NCBI GenBank assembly: GCA_022821275.1
Contig: JAJEDY010000012.1
Location: 1-56,370 of the forward strand
DNA length: 56,370 bases
Source of the DNA: Candidatus Latescibacterota bacterium
GTDB lineage: Bacteria; Latescibacterota; UBA2968
Direction of reading: 5' to 3'
Under the pieces are notes generated by a model. That model had not been told where the DNA came from. It saw only the letters and a program-made list of their open reading frames with translations, and ran no database searches. The position numbers and the translations under genes are program-made. Shown here in pieces: positions 26,881-34,944 of the stretch; the stretch's first letter is position 1, and each line of letters opens with the position of its first letter.

Positions 26881-28518
26881 TTAAAAAGCGATGGCATAAC
26901 CATCTCGTCTGGGATCTGAACCGCCCATCAGGGTACCGGTCTCGGGATTGATCTGAATGGCCTGTGCATTTCCCGGACCACCCCAATGTGAGAGATAGCG
27001 AAGGTCGTGACCTTTCCGAGCCAGAGCTTCGCACTCAATTGTGGGAAATCGGGTTTCGAGTTGCAGCACATCTTCACAAGTATGTGGAACCGTGGATTCC
27101 ATAGGATTTTGCAGAGAACGCCAGCGCGGGGCTTCAACAGCCTCTTGAGGCGTCATGCCAAATTCCAGAATATGCGTCACCAGTTGCAAATTGGTCTGCA
27201 CCTGTGTATCTGCGCCCGGCGTGCCACATATCAAAACGGGCTTGCCGTCTTTCGTGACAATAACGGGATTCATGGTATGCCGAACTCTCTTTCCGGGCAT
27301 CAGACAATTGGGGTGATCTTTTTCCAGATGCCAGTAAGTCATCCGGTTATTGAGAAGAATACCGGTATCCCCCGCAATAAGACTCGACCCCCAGCCAGAC
27401 TGAATACTCTGCAGTTGACAAACTGCATTGCCCTCACTGTCAGCTACGCAGAAACATGTCGTATCTTCGACCGATTCTGGGATACCGGGAGAGACATCGA
27501 TAGCAGCGCGTTCGAGGTCAATGCCTGAAGCGCGCTCTTTTGCATACTCTTTCGAAAGAAGTCCATCAATTGGCACATTGATCCAATCTGGATCAGCCAC
27601 GTATTTTTCCCGATCAGCAAAAGCGAGCTTTTTCGCCTCAACCATAAGGTGGATACTCTCGGCAGTATTGCAGCCCAATGCCAGAAGATCAAAATTTTCA
27701 ACAATATTGAGTTCCTGAAGTAAAATATGCCCACTCGAATTGGGCGGCGTTTCATATACAGTATAATCTTTATAAGTCACTGCAATGGGATCGCCAATGC
27801 GGGCGCAATGATTCTTTAAATCTGCTTCGGTGAGCAAACCACCTCGCGACTGGCTGAATGCAACAAGTGCCCGGGCTATTTCACCCGTGCGATAGGCATC
27901 GCGCCCATCTGCGGCGATTTGCCGTAAGGTCTTACCCAGATTTTTCTGATAGACAATATCTCCAGGATTGTGAGGTTGACCATCATTTGTGAAAACCGCC
28001 CGCGTATATGGATCGGAAGCAAAGCGTTTTGTTTCCCCCCGCAAGCTATCCGCCAATTTGTGACTGAGTGGGAAACCCTCTTCACAAAGGGCGATTGCCG
28101 GCGCAAAAATATCTTCGAGCGGGCGCGTGCCAAAGTGCTCGTGAGCAACGAGCCAGCCATCCACCAGACCGGGGATAGAAACGCTCAGAATCCCCTTCAT
28201 CGGGATACCACCGCGTTTGAGATAAAATTCCCGGGTTGCGCCCGTTGGCGCTGCGCCCGTGGCATTAATGGCAGATACCGTGCCCGTCTTGGCTGAATAG
28301 ATCAAGATAAAACCATCGCCGCCTGCACCTGAAGATTGCGGTTCAACCACGCCGAGCGCAGCGGCTGTGGCAATAGCGGCATCAATGGCATTGCCTCCTG
28401 CCATCATAACTTGAATACCTGCTTGAGAAGCGAGATGGTGTCCCGATGTGACCACGCCATTTCTGCCCATAATGGATGGCCTGAAAGCGGGATGGGTAAT
28501 AGCATGCGGAGAAGACAT
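26881..28518 (-). CDS. Gamma-glutamyltransferase family protein
   Basis: A 545-residue Ntn-hydrolase. GGNAIDAAIATAAALGVVEPQSSGAGGDGF (positions about 41-70) is the family hallmark. The self-cleavage nucleophile is Thr353 in VEDTTCFCVADSEGN, where the common TTH is replaced by TTC. There is no signal peptide, unlike the periplasmic Ggt of E. coli, so it is probably cytosolic. It could act on glutathione or on a gamma-glutamylated intermediate of the operon. It is the first gene of the five-gene minus-strand run and diverges from the response regulator gene. Confidence 0.92.
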   Translation of the reverse strand: MSSPHAITHPAFRPSIMGRNGVVTSGHHLASQAGIQVMMAGGNAIDAAIATAAALGVVEPQSSGAGGDGFILIYSAKTGTVSAINATGAAPTGATREFYLKRGGIPMKGILSVSIPGLVDGWLVAHEHFGTRPLEDIFAPAIALCEEGFPLSHKLADSLRGETKRFASDPYTRAVFTNDGQPHNPGDIVYQKNLGKTLRQIAADGRDAYRTGEIARALVAFSQSRGGLLTEADLKNHCARIGDPIAVTYKDYTVYETPPNSSGHILLQELNIVENFDLLALGCNTAESIHLMVEAKKLAFADREKYVADPDWINVPIDGLLSKEYAKERASGIDLERAAIDVSPGIPESVEDTTCFCVADSEGNAVCQLQSIQSGWGSSLIAGDTGILLNNRMTYWHLEKDHPNCLMPGKRVRHTMNPVIVTKDGKPVLICGTPGADTQVQTNLQLVTHILEFGMTPQEAVEAPRWRSLQNPMESTVPHTCEDVLQLETRFPTIECEALARKGHDLRYLSHWGGPGNAQAIQINPETGTLMGGSDPRRDGYAIAF

Positions 28519-28587
28519 AACATACTCCTGATACGATTTTGATTAAAGTGTTTTACTAACGCCCGCGCCCGTATTCTTAGATACACC

Positions 28588-28616
28588 TTGACAAAATGCC
28601 ATGAGGCTACTAATTT
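28588..28616 (+). promoter_or_regulatory. Promoter of the response regulator gene
   Basis: A consensus TTGACA (28588-28593) is followed after 17 bases by TAATTT (28611-28616). It is about 90 bases upstream of the likely regulator start and immediately upstream of the long inverted repeat, which would be in the 5' UTR. Confidence 0.5.
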
Positions 28617-28635
28617 TCGGCTTTCTGTTTTCAGT

Positions 28636-28677
28636 ACTGATATTACACACGGGCGCATTAAAATGCGTAATATCAGT
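28636..28677 (+). promoter_or_regulatory. Long hairpin / inverted repeat in 5' UTR
   Basis: ACTGATATTAC (28636-28646) is perfectly complementary to GTAATATCAGT (28667-28677), and the interior contains a second stem, CGCATT pairing with AATGCG around two A. The whole can fold as one 16-17 bp hairpin with a 7-base bulge. No T run follows, so it is not a terminator. It may be an operator for the OmpR-type regulator or an RNA control element. Confidence 0.6.
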
Positions 28678-28705
28678 TCCTTCCTTATTCCCAATTTCGT
28701 CTCCA

Positions 28706-29377
28706 ATGGCAACTATACTTCTTCTCGCGGACGAAGCCTACGGCGCGCGTCTCAAATCGGACCTCGAATACATCGGGCATCAGGTTGAACACGTAATCCT
28801 GAGCGGGCGGAGCAATCTGCCTCCTATACCTGCCAACGGCATTGATTTGACCATCATTGACCCCGAATCCTCCCTCGATCGCCTCACACAGGCCATTGCG
28901 CACCTTCAACAACAGCACCCTGCCAACGACTATTCCCTGCTCGTCATCACCGATGAAATGACCGCACTCAACCTCGATTTTTCACTCGGCATTTCAGATT
29001 TTGTCATCAAGCCCTATAGTCTGCGCGAGTTCGAAGCGCGCCTGCGCCTGGCCCTTTGGAACGACGACCATCCCCCCGACGACCACACCCTAAAAATAGA
29101 CGACCTCGTCATCAATATGGCGCGCTACGAAGTGCGCGTCAAGGGCAGCGTTGTCGAACTCACACTCAAAGAATACGAACTACTCAAACACCTGGTTACC
29201 CACGAGACTCGCGTATTTACCCGATCAGACCTGCTCGACAGCATCTGGGGATATGACTATTACGGCGGCATGCGCACCGTTGACGTCCACATTCGCCGCT
29301 TGCGCTCCAAACTCGGCGAATCCGGCAAAGCCATTACCACAGTGCGCGGTGTCGGCTACAAATTTGATCCCTCCTGA
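28706..29377 (+). CDS. Orphan OmpR/PhoB-family response regulator
   Basis: A 223-residue two-domain transcription regulator. The receiver has the acidic pair Asp9/Glu10, the likely phospho-acceptor Asp52 (LTIIDPESS) and the conserved Lys102 (FVIKPYS). The C-terminal winged helix (about 125-221) has LTLKEYELLKHLVTH, SIWGYDYYGGMRTVDVHIRRLRSKLGE (given as two overlapping family motifs) and VRGVGYKF. The frame opens 35 codons earlier with hydrophobic, unrelated residues, so I start at MATILLLADE; no ribosome site is evident. No histidine kinase is nearby. A terminator follows within 20 bases. Confidence 0.9.
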   Translation: MATILLLADEAYGARLKSDLEYIGHQVEHVILSGRSNLPPIPANGIDLTIIDPESSLDRLTQAIAHLQQQHPANDYSLLVITDEMTALNLDFSLGISDFVIKPYSLREFEARLRLALWNDDHPPDDHTLKIDDLVINMARYEVRVKGSVVELTLKEYELLKHLVTHETRVFTRSDLLDSIWGYDYYGGMRTVDVHIRRLRSKLGESGKAITTVRGVGYKFDPS

Positions 29378-29395
29378 TAGCTCCCGACACACCAC

Positions 29396-29424
29396 AAACC
29401 CCAGAAGAACGCTCCTGGGGTTTT
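29396..29424 (+). terminator. Terminator after response regulator
   Basis: AACCCCAG (29397-29404) pairs with CTGGGGTT (29415-29422) over a 10-base loop, and four T close the structure. It begins 19 bases past the regulator stop and separates it from the convergent dprA-like gene. Confidence 0.85.
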
Positions 29425-29485
29425 CTGGTTCATATCAAATCTGCATACATAATAGAAATATCTGCTGTGCGGTAAATCTCATTTT

Positions 29486-30724
29486 TTATACGGATAACGC
29501 GCCCTGCTGCGTAGTGATCCACTGATAACGAACCGGTTTGTACAATTTCTCCAATTTCTGATCAGCGGTGGCCCGTTTGAGCCAGATATTGAGTTGGGTC
29601 TTGTGAACTTGCAATGCTTCAGCTAATTCATCAGGAGTCTTTGAGACATCTTTACACAGAATCTGAGCTTTTGAGAGAAATAGATCATAGAATCCAATAT
29701 CCTCGACTGAAGAGTATGTCTCAGCATCCTCCTTAACAACTTGGACGAACTGATCTGATTTCGTCAGCGTCATTTGTTGCGGGGATTTTTCTTTCCGATA
29801 TGTCGTAAACAATGCTTTGAGATCAACGTTCTCGATATTCTCCGGTACCCATGTTGCACCAGTCCTGACAATAGCTGCATTCCCGGTTCTTGTTTCGATA
29901 GTCCTTTTTACCCAAAGCGGTACCCATTGCTTCTTGAGATTTTCCCTCGCGCCGCTCCAAGTACCGCCCCTTGTACCGGAGTGAACCACCAAAGCTGCAT
30001 CAGAAAGGCAATAAATGTACTTGTTACGCTGCATGGCATGGCCCACGTTGAACCCAGCTTCGGGATAAAAAGTCGAAATAAGTACAAGATTATTTGCCAT
30101 CAAGTGTTTGCGATACTTGACACCTGAGCAGGCTTTCATAAGGCTATCCGCAAGCACACCAATCACAGTGCCTTCTTCTTCGAGTGCTCCAAGCATAGAT
30201 GCCTCATCAACCCCTCTCGCACCTCCCGAAACAATCGAATAACCAGTGTTCGCAGCCAGGGCACCCAGATCACGACTATATGCCAAATCCTCTTCCGTTG
30301 CATTGCGAGAGCCTATGACTGCCAAGCCACCGCTATTGAGTAAGGCTCTGTTGCCGCAACCAAACACGACGGCAGGTGAGTCAATTCCCAGACGTTGCTT
30401 GAATCGCGTCGGGTAATCTGGATCCGATCTTGTCATAACCCATAGACCCGCACGAAACCATTTCTCCAGGGCCAACGCAAGTGCTGAACCGCGATGCATC
30501 AGGCCTTCGACACGCTCCAGGGTAATCGTCTTGTCTGACCACCCATTTAAGAGTTCATCAAGTCGCCCGGTCATCAGGTCCTCTGGGGTCAGGGACCGCT
30601 TCCTAAGCCACCATGTAAAACGCCCCCATTCTTTTATCGTCAGCGGTTTAACCGCCTTATTTTTCGCTTTGGAAAAATGCGCCGTCAACAATAAAATCGC
30701 CTGTGTATTATGTGATACCGACAT
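29486..30724 (-). CDS. DprA-like (SMF) Rossmann protein
   Basis: A 412-residue protein with the DprA/SMF Rossmann core: LAVIGSRNATEEDL, SIVSGGARGVDEASMLGALE and VLADSL (residues about 130-195). A C-terminal winged-helix region (about 345-400) contains VSKTPDELAEALQVHKTQLN. DprA loads RecA on incoming DNA in transformation, and DprA-like proteins also act as partners of phosphoribosyltransferase toxins in ShosTA-type systems. Here its ATG follows the stop of the RecQ-phosphoribosyltransferase gene with no gap (TAA then ATG), so the two act together. This favours a defence or DNA-surveillance role over competence. Confidence 0.85.
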   Translation of the reverse strand: MSVSHNTQAILLLTAHFSKAKNKAVKPLTIKEWGRFTWWLRKRSLTPEDLMTGRLDELLNGWSDKTITLERVEGLMHRGSALALALEKWFRAGLWVMTRSDPDYPTRFKQRLGIDSPAVVFGCGNRALLNSGGLAVIGSRNATEEDLAYSRDLGALAANTGYSIVSGGARGVDEASMLGALEEEGTVIGVLADSLMKACSGVKYRKHLMANNLVLISTFYPEAGFNVGHAMQRNKYIYCLSDAALVVHSGTRGGTWSGARENLKKQWVPLWVKRTIETRTGNAAIVRTGATWVPENIENVDLKALFTTYRKEKSPQQMTLTKSDQFVQVVKEDAETYSSVEDIGFYDLFLSKAQILCKDVSKTPDELAEALQVHKTQLNIWLKRATADQKLEKLYKPVRYQWITTQQGALSV

Positions 30725-32821
30725 TTAATCCCCCGCACTCGTCGAGGCTAATGCCACCGGAAAGACCGGCCCACTTCCCGCCTGCCGCAACAAGGCAGCA
30801 AGTACGGTGACCGTCCATCCAGAATCTATTATATCATCCACCAGTAGCACAGGTGTTTCAGGAATATTTCCCGAAATTTCGAACACGCCATCCAGATTTT
30901 GGCATTGATGGAAACGGTTCTGCTGGTTCTTTTGCGGTTCGTTATTCTTTATTTTATGAATGGCGTCCACAAAAGGCAATTGCAATTGGATTGCGAGTCG
31001 CTGTGCAAAGTCCGGCACCAGCGTACGATGGCTGATAGAAGGAACACAGGTCACCCATTTCGGGGCGGGATCTGGTTGCCATCGTTGCTTGATCATCTCA
31101 GCCATAGCTTCCACCAACGCATCCCGAAAGCGACCTGCATGCTTATCAGTGGACACCAGTTGACCCCAACCAGCATCACCCCATCGCGATAATATCCGTC
31201 CTTCTGATGCCTGAAGTTCAGGCCGCAGGTTGCCTCGAAAGTCATATATGGGAAACGCACCAGTAGCTACCTGTCTATTCGGTTTGAAGGGCATTTCCGC
31301 CTGCCTCAAAAACCGAGTTGCATCAATGACAAGGGAGTGTTCCGTATCTATATCCACAACTGGTCCGCCCAGACAAACAGCACACCGACCACACGCATCG
31401 TTTTCTGGATCATCAAGGGCATTTCTCAAATAGGCCATGAGACAAGCATCCGTGTCGATATAATCTTGAACCTCTTGCCACTCGATTTCTCTTTGCTGTG
31501 TCAAACGTTCAATTCGCGCGTGGTCCATACGGTATAGAACAGGTGTCCGACGCCACCTGCTACCCTGATTGATTACAGGAGATGGGTTCTCAACACTGAG
31601 AATTTTTAAGACTTTTTCAATTTGTCCATGCCTCAAATTGAGATACTGTTGAAGTTGAAATATAGATAATTCATCGTGGTCGGCCAGCACATCCAGGATT
31701 CTGTTCACGTCTTGCTCATTAGGGAACGCGCTACTGCGGAAGTACTCGTGGATATCTTCGTCCTCCCGGCCCGCCAGCAACACACCATAAGCATTGTCGA
31801 TTGCTCTTCCAGCTCGACCGACCTGTTGGTAATAGGCCACCACTGAACCGGGAGCCTGGTAATGAATGACAAAGCTAAGGTCAGGCTTGTCGTAACCCAT
31901 GCCTAATGCAGTAGTCGCTACCAGCACCTTTATCTTATTTCTCAACAGCAGGTCTTCGAGATGTTGTCGGTACTCGTTGCTGTCCTCGAAGTCTTCATGC
32001 TGGACATAGCTATAGTAGGCGTACGCCTCTATCCCCTGCTGCTTTAGCCAGTCTGCCACCTGTTCAGCGTCCCGAATCGTCAGCACATAGACGATCCCGG
32101 TACCCGGTAATTCTGGAATATGTTGTGCCAGCCAAGCCAGCCGAGACGCTTGATCGGGTAATCGAAGTGTTTGCAGTGCCAGACTATCCCGAACCAGTGT
32201 ACCGCGCTGAATCTCGATATCGCTGAGTTGTGTCTTTACGTCCTCAATCACCCGGTCATTGGCGGTGGCAGTTGTGCCCAGTACCGGCATATTCGGCGGC
32301 ATTTGTTGTAACACATTGATCAGTCGTTGATAATCCGGGCGAAAGTCGTGGCCCCAGTCAGAAATGCAATGTACTTCATCAACTACGAACAAACCAACGC
32401 GATCAGCTACCGGTATCAAAACTTCTTCGACAAATGTCTCGTTCGCGAGACGTTCAGGCGAAATCAGAATGGCATCAACCTGATCGGCTAACATGGCATG
32501 GCTGATCTCTGGCCAGTTATCCTGGTTTGTGGAATTGATCGTCTCTGCACGAATACCAAGTCGATTGGCCGCTTCAATTTGATTGCGCATCAGCGCAAGA
32601 AGTGGGGACACAATCACTGTTACTCCGCTCCCTTGATCACGCAATATGCGCGTGCCAATGAAGTAAACCGAGCTTTTGCCCCAGCCAGTGCGCTGTACCA
32701 CCATCAACTTGCGGCGGTAGTTGACCAGCGCGTCAATAGCTTCCCATTGACCCGTTCGAAAACGGGCGTTGGGATCACCGACAGCACGTCTCAATAAGAC
32801 TTCGGCTTGATATTTTTGCAT
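30725..32821 (-). CDS. RecQ-like helicase fused to phosphoribosyltransferase
   Basis: A protein of about 698 residues with two parts. The N-terminal RecQ superfamily-2 helicase has QRTGWGKS as Walker A, DEVHCISDWGHDFRPDY as motif II, GTTATAN and QQVGRAGR. A four-Cys zinc site (DACLMAYL ... CGRCAVC) follows. The HRDC domain is missing. In its place the last 200 residues are ComF-like phosphoribosyltransferase sequence, with the PRPP loop VLLVDDIIDSGWT. The start is the ATG at 32819-32821 behind AGGA; a GTG nine codons upstream is less likely. It is coupled directly to the dprA-like gene. Confidence 0.88.
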   Translation of the reverse strand: MQKYQAEVLLRRAVGDPNARFRTGQWEAIDALVNYRRKLMVVQRTGWGKSSVYFIGTRILRDQGSGVTVIVSPLLALMRNQIEAANRLGIRAETINSTNQDNWPEISHAMLADQVDAILISPERLANETFVEEVLIPVADRVGLFVVDEVHCISDWGHDFRPDYQRLINVLQQMPPNMPVLGTTATANDRVIEDVKTQLSDIEIQRGTLVRDSLALQTLRLPDQASRLAWLAQHIPELPGTGIVYVLTIRDAEQVADWLKQQGIEAYAYYSYVQHEDFEDSNEYRQHLEDLLLRNKIKVLVATTALGMGYDKPDLSFVIHYQAPGSVVAYYQQVGRAGRAIDNAYGVLLAGREDEDIHEYFRSSAFPNEQDVNRILDVLADHDELSIFQLQQYLNLRHGQIEKVLKILSVENPSPVINQGSRWRRTPVLYRMDHARIERLTQQREIEWQEVQDYIDTDACLMAYLRNALDDPENDACGRCAVCLGGPVVDIDTEHSLVIDATRFLRQAEMPFKPNRQVATGAFPIYDFRGNLRPELQASEGRILSRWGDAGWGQLVSTDKHAGRFRDALVEAMAEMIKQRWQPDPAPKWVTCVPSISHRTLVPDFAQRLAIQLQLPFVDAIHKIKNNEPQKNQQNRFHQCQNLDGVFEISGNIPETPVLLVDDIIDSGWTVTVLAALLRQAGSGPVFPVALASTSAGD

Positions 32822-32882
32822 TCTAATCCTATCTCTTGGGACATGCACAGGAGTACATCCCTACACTCACACCTCTTGCCTC

Positions 32883-33848
32883 TTACTTTACAACCGGTGT
32901 GCGACTACGATAGCCGTTCACATGTGGTTGCTTTTGGCTCGTCTCTTGTTCCTGTGCCCAGGCTCGCAACGGAACATCATCCCAATTCTTTGTCAGCCAG
33001 TATTGCGACGAAGGGTGAAAATCCGGTTCTGGTCCCAGCGGGTCTTTTCCCGATGCCAGCGCGCCCAACAACTGACGCCGAATTGGCGAACTCCGTTTAA
33101 TAAGCTCCGCATCTTGCTCGATATAATCAGTTGGACGAAGCCACCGATAATTATAACCCACATGCATAATCTTTCGCGTCTTTCTCGACAAATTGGGTCC
33201 CACGCAATGCCAAACAGCGGTTCGCCACAACACCGCAGAACCAGCCCGCAACTTAAGCTCAACCGCCTCGTCTGGATTGACCTCGCGCCCCATTGCCCGC
33301 AACTCTTCGGGCTTGCGCTTATGACTGCCCGGCACCAACCACAAATTGCCGCAATTGGATTCGGTCATATCGTAAAGTACGTAAAAAATCTTGATCTCCA
33401 TAAACGGAAGACGTCCATCCAGCGAAGGACCCAGAAACAGCATATCGCTCGCCAAATCGGGATGCCATGCCACATTGCGGTACCCAACCTCCTGGTCTTC
33501 GCCCTTGCCAACGCCCACATCACCTGCTTTCAAACCCTCGGGATACGGCGGTCGATAGTCCAGATGCGTGGTTCGGATCTGAATATTCCAGCCAATCGCA
33601 TCCACCACCAGAGGCAACATGCGCGGATGATCGACCAAATCGAGAAAAGCCTCGTGCTGCGACAGGGCATTTCGCACGGCAAAAGGATCATCAGGTCCCA
33701 GCCCCTCGGCCTCTCGAATCCGCTCTGCCACCTCATCAATAGCCAGCAAAAGCCGATTGATCTCATCCTGAGTAAAAAAATCCTCGAGAATAATAAATCC
33801 CTTTTCATCAAAATCTCTCACTTGCTGCTCTGTCATCGCAAGAGCCAT
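32883..33848 (-). CDS. Phytanoyl-CoA dioxygenase family protein
   Basis: A 321-residue Fe(II)/2-oxoglutarate oxygenase of the PhyH family. The jelly-roll facial triad is His-Pro-Asp in VAWHPDLASD and the distal His in AVWHCVGPN, with an Arg (LSRKTR) for 2-oxoglutarate. The N-terminus (FDEKGFIILEDFFTQDEINRL, about 13-33) is typical. The substrate cannot be read from sequence; relatives hydroxylate lipids, ectoine or natural products. It sits alone between two defence-type loci, separated from the RecQ gene by 61 bases. Confidence 0.87.
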   Translation of the reverse strand: MALAMTEQQVRDFDEKGFIILEDFFTQDEINRLLLAIDEVAERIREAEGLGPDDPFAVRNALSQHEAFLDLVDHPRMLPLVVDAIGWNIQIRTTHLDYRPPYPEGLKAGDVGVGKGEDQEVGYRNVAWHPDLASDMLFLGPSLDGRLPFMEIKIFYVLYDMTESNCGNLWLVPGSHKRKPEELRAMGREVNPDEAVELKLRAGSAVLWRTAVWHCVGPNLSRKTRKIMHVGYNYRWLRPTDYIEQDAELIKRSSPIRRQLLGALASGKDPLGPEPDFHPSSQYWLTKNWDDVPLRAWAQEQETSQKQPHVNGYRSRTPVVK

Positions 33849-33886
33849 AAATCCCTCCTTTGACCCGTAGGTATTATCTATATCAG

Positions 33887-34939
33887 TTATTGAAGTTCTT
33901 GATCTGGGTTCGCATTTCGTTCTATCAAATACTCACTTGAGGGTGATTTTATCAAAACTGCGCTATCCCGCCATTGCAAATATAAATCAGGTGGGATATT
34001 TTGATGAAGACTCTCAATGGATTCTATAGGTGGTCTGATATATTTTTCTACAAATATGGACAAAATTTCCCCCGATTTTTCATTTATATGCCCCCAGGCT
34101 TTCTCTCCAATATATGAAGAGCCAGCCGCCTGTTCAAAAGCTGTTCTCAGTTCATCAAGCCTTGGAGAGGGCGTGGGATCGATCACTATGAGAATAGGTT
34201 TGAAACCCGCAACCTGACATTCAAAGGGAAACGATAATTCTTCGCCGAATCGGCCTTGCCCACTCGCAGCAATTGTTACCCTCATTTTGAATTCATAGGC
34301 GAGGTTTTCTCCAGCCACAAAGCAATCAATTTGCCTGCCTTTTGATGTCTGATTTCCGTTACCATCAACTCGTTTTACAGGTGAATTTCTCGCACCAACA
34401 GGTGTACCTCCCAGACAACTTGCCAACACAGGCTCAAACAGATATCCCGTTTCCTGTGCAGAACGATTATCTATATCATAGATCCATTTTCTCCAAGACA
34501 TCCATCCCGATAAAAGTTCATCATCGCATTCTCCGTATTCCAATAAAGAACGCGGACCTATTTGATCCATCTGTGGCAATGGTTGAGCGGAGAGGATGCG
34601 TTGGTATTTCACTCGTCTGCGATGTAACGCACAGAGATTTCTTATATATAACCCGAAATCTTCATTGATAGCGCAGGCTCTTGCAAGAACATCTAAGAGA
34701 ATCTTTGGAGTAACGTGCGAAAGCTGAAGTTCATTGAACCATTTTATTGGAATCTTAAAATAGTCATCGTCAGGCATTTCAATATCCTCAACTCCAATGG
34801 CATTGAAATCCCACCCTAAATCACCTAAACCAATGCAAAATAATGCATATATTTCAGAATCTTCCAGAGTAACCTGAGCTTTGCCACTTCCGTGAACCTT
34901 ACATTCTGAGAGTAAATTCTGAATTGTAATACTCGCCAT
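33887..34939 (-). CDS. Type II restriction endonuclease, PD-(D/E)XK
   Basis: A 350-residue protein encoded 5 bases downstream of a C5 DNA methyltransferase, the standard restriction-modification arrangement. A PD-(D/E)XK core is visible: Asp205 (GRQIDCFV) followed by Glu216-x-Lys218 (AYEFKMR), with upstream Glu163/Glu169 (QETGYLFEP) on the preceding helix. I cannot name its specificity. The gene and the methyltransferase are markedly more AT-rich than the flanking genes, suggesting acquisition by transfer. The ribosome site is weak, which may delay nuclease production after methylation. Confidence 0.78.
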   Translation of the reverse strand: MASITIQNLLSECKVHGSGKAQVTLEDSEIYALFCIGLGDLGWDFNAIGVEDIEMPDDDYFKIPIKWFNELQLSHVTPKILLDVLARACAINEDFGLYIRNLCALHRRRVKYQRILSAQPLPQMDQIGPRSLLEYGECDDELLSGWMSWRKWIYDIDNRSAQETGYLFEPVLASCLGGTPVGARNSPVKRVDGNGNQTSKGRQIDCFVAGENLAYEFKMRVTIAASGQGRFGEELSFPFECQVAGFKPILIVIDPTPSPRLDELRTAFEQAAGSSYIGEKAWGHINEKSGEILSIFVEKYIRPPIESIESLHQNIPPDLYLQWRDSAVLIKSPSSEYLIERNANPDQELQ

Positions 34940-34944
34940 AATAA

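Noticed and set aside
29486-30724. DprA-like gene as part of a competence set with comEC
   Set aside because: It is about 17 kb away, coupled to a RecQ-PRTase gene and has a divergent N-terminus, so a competence role is not the best reading.
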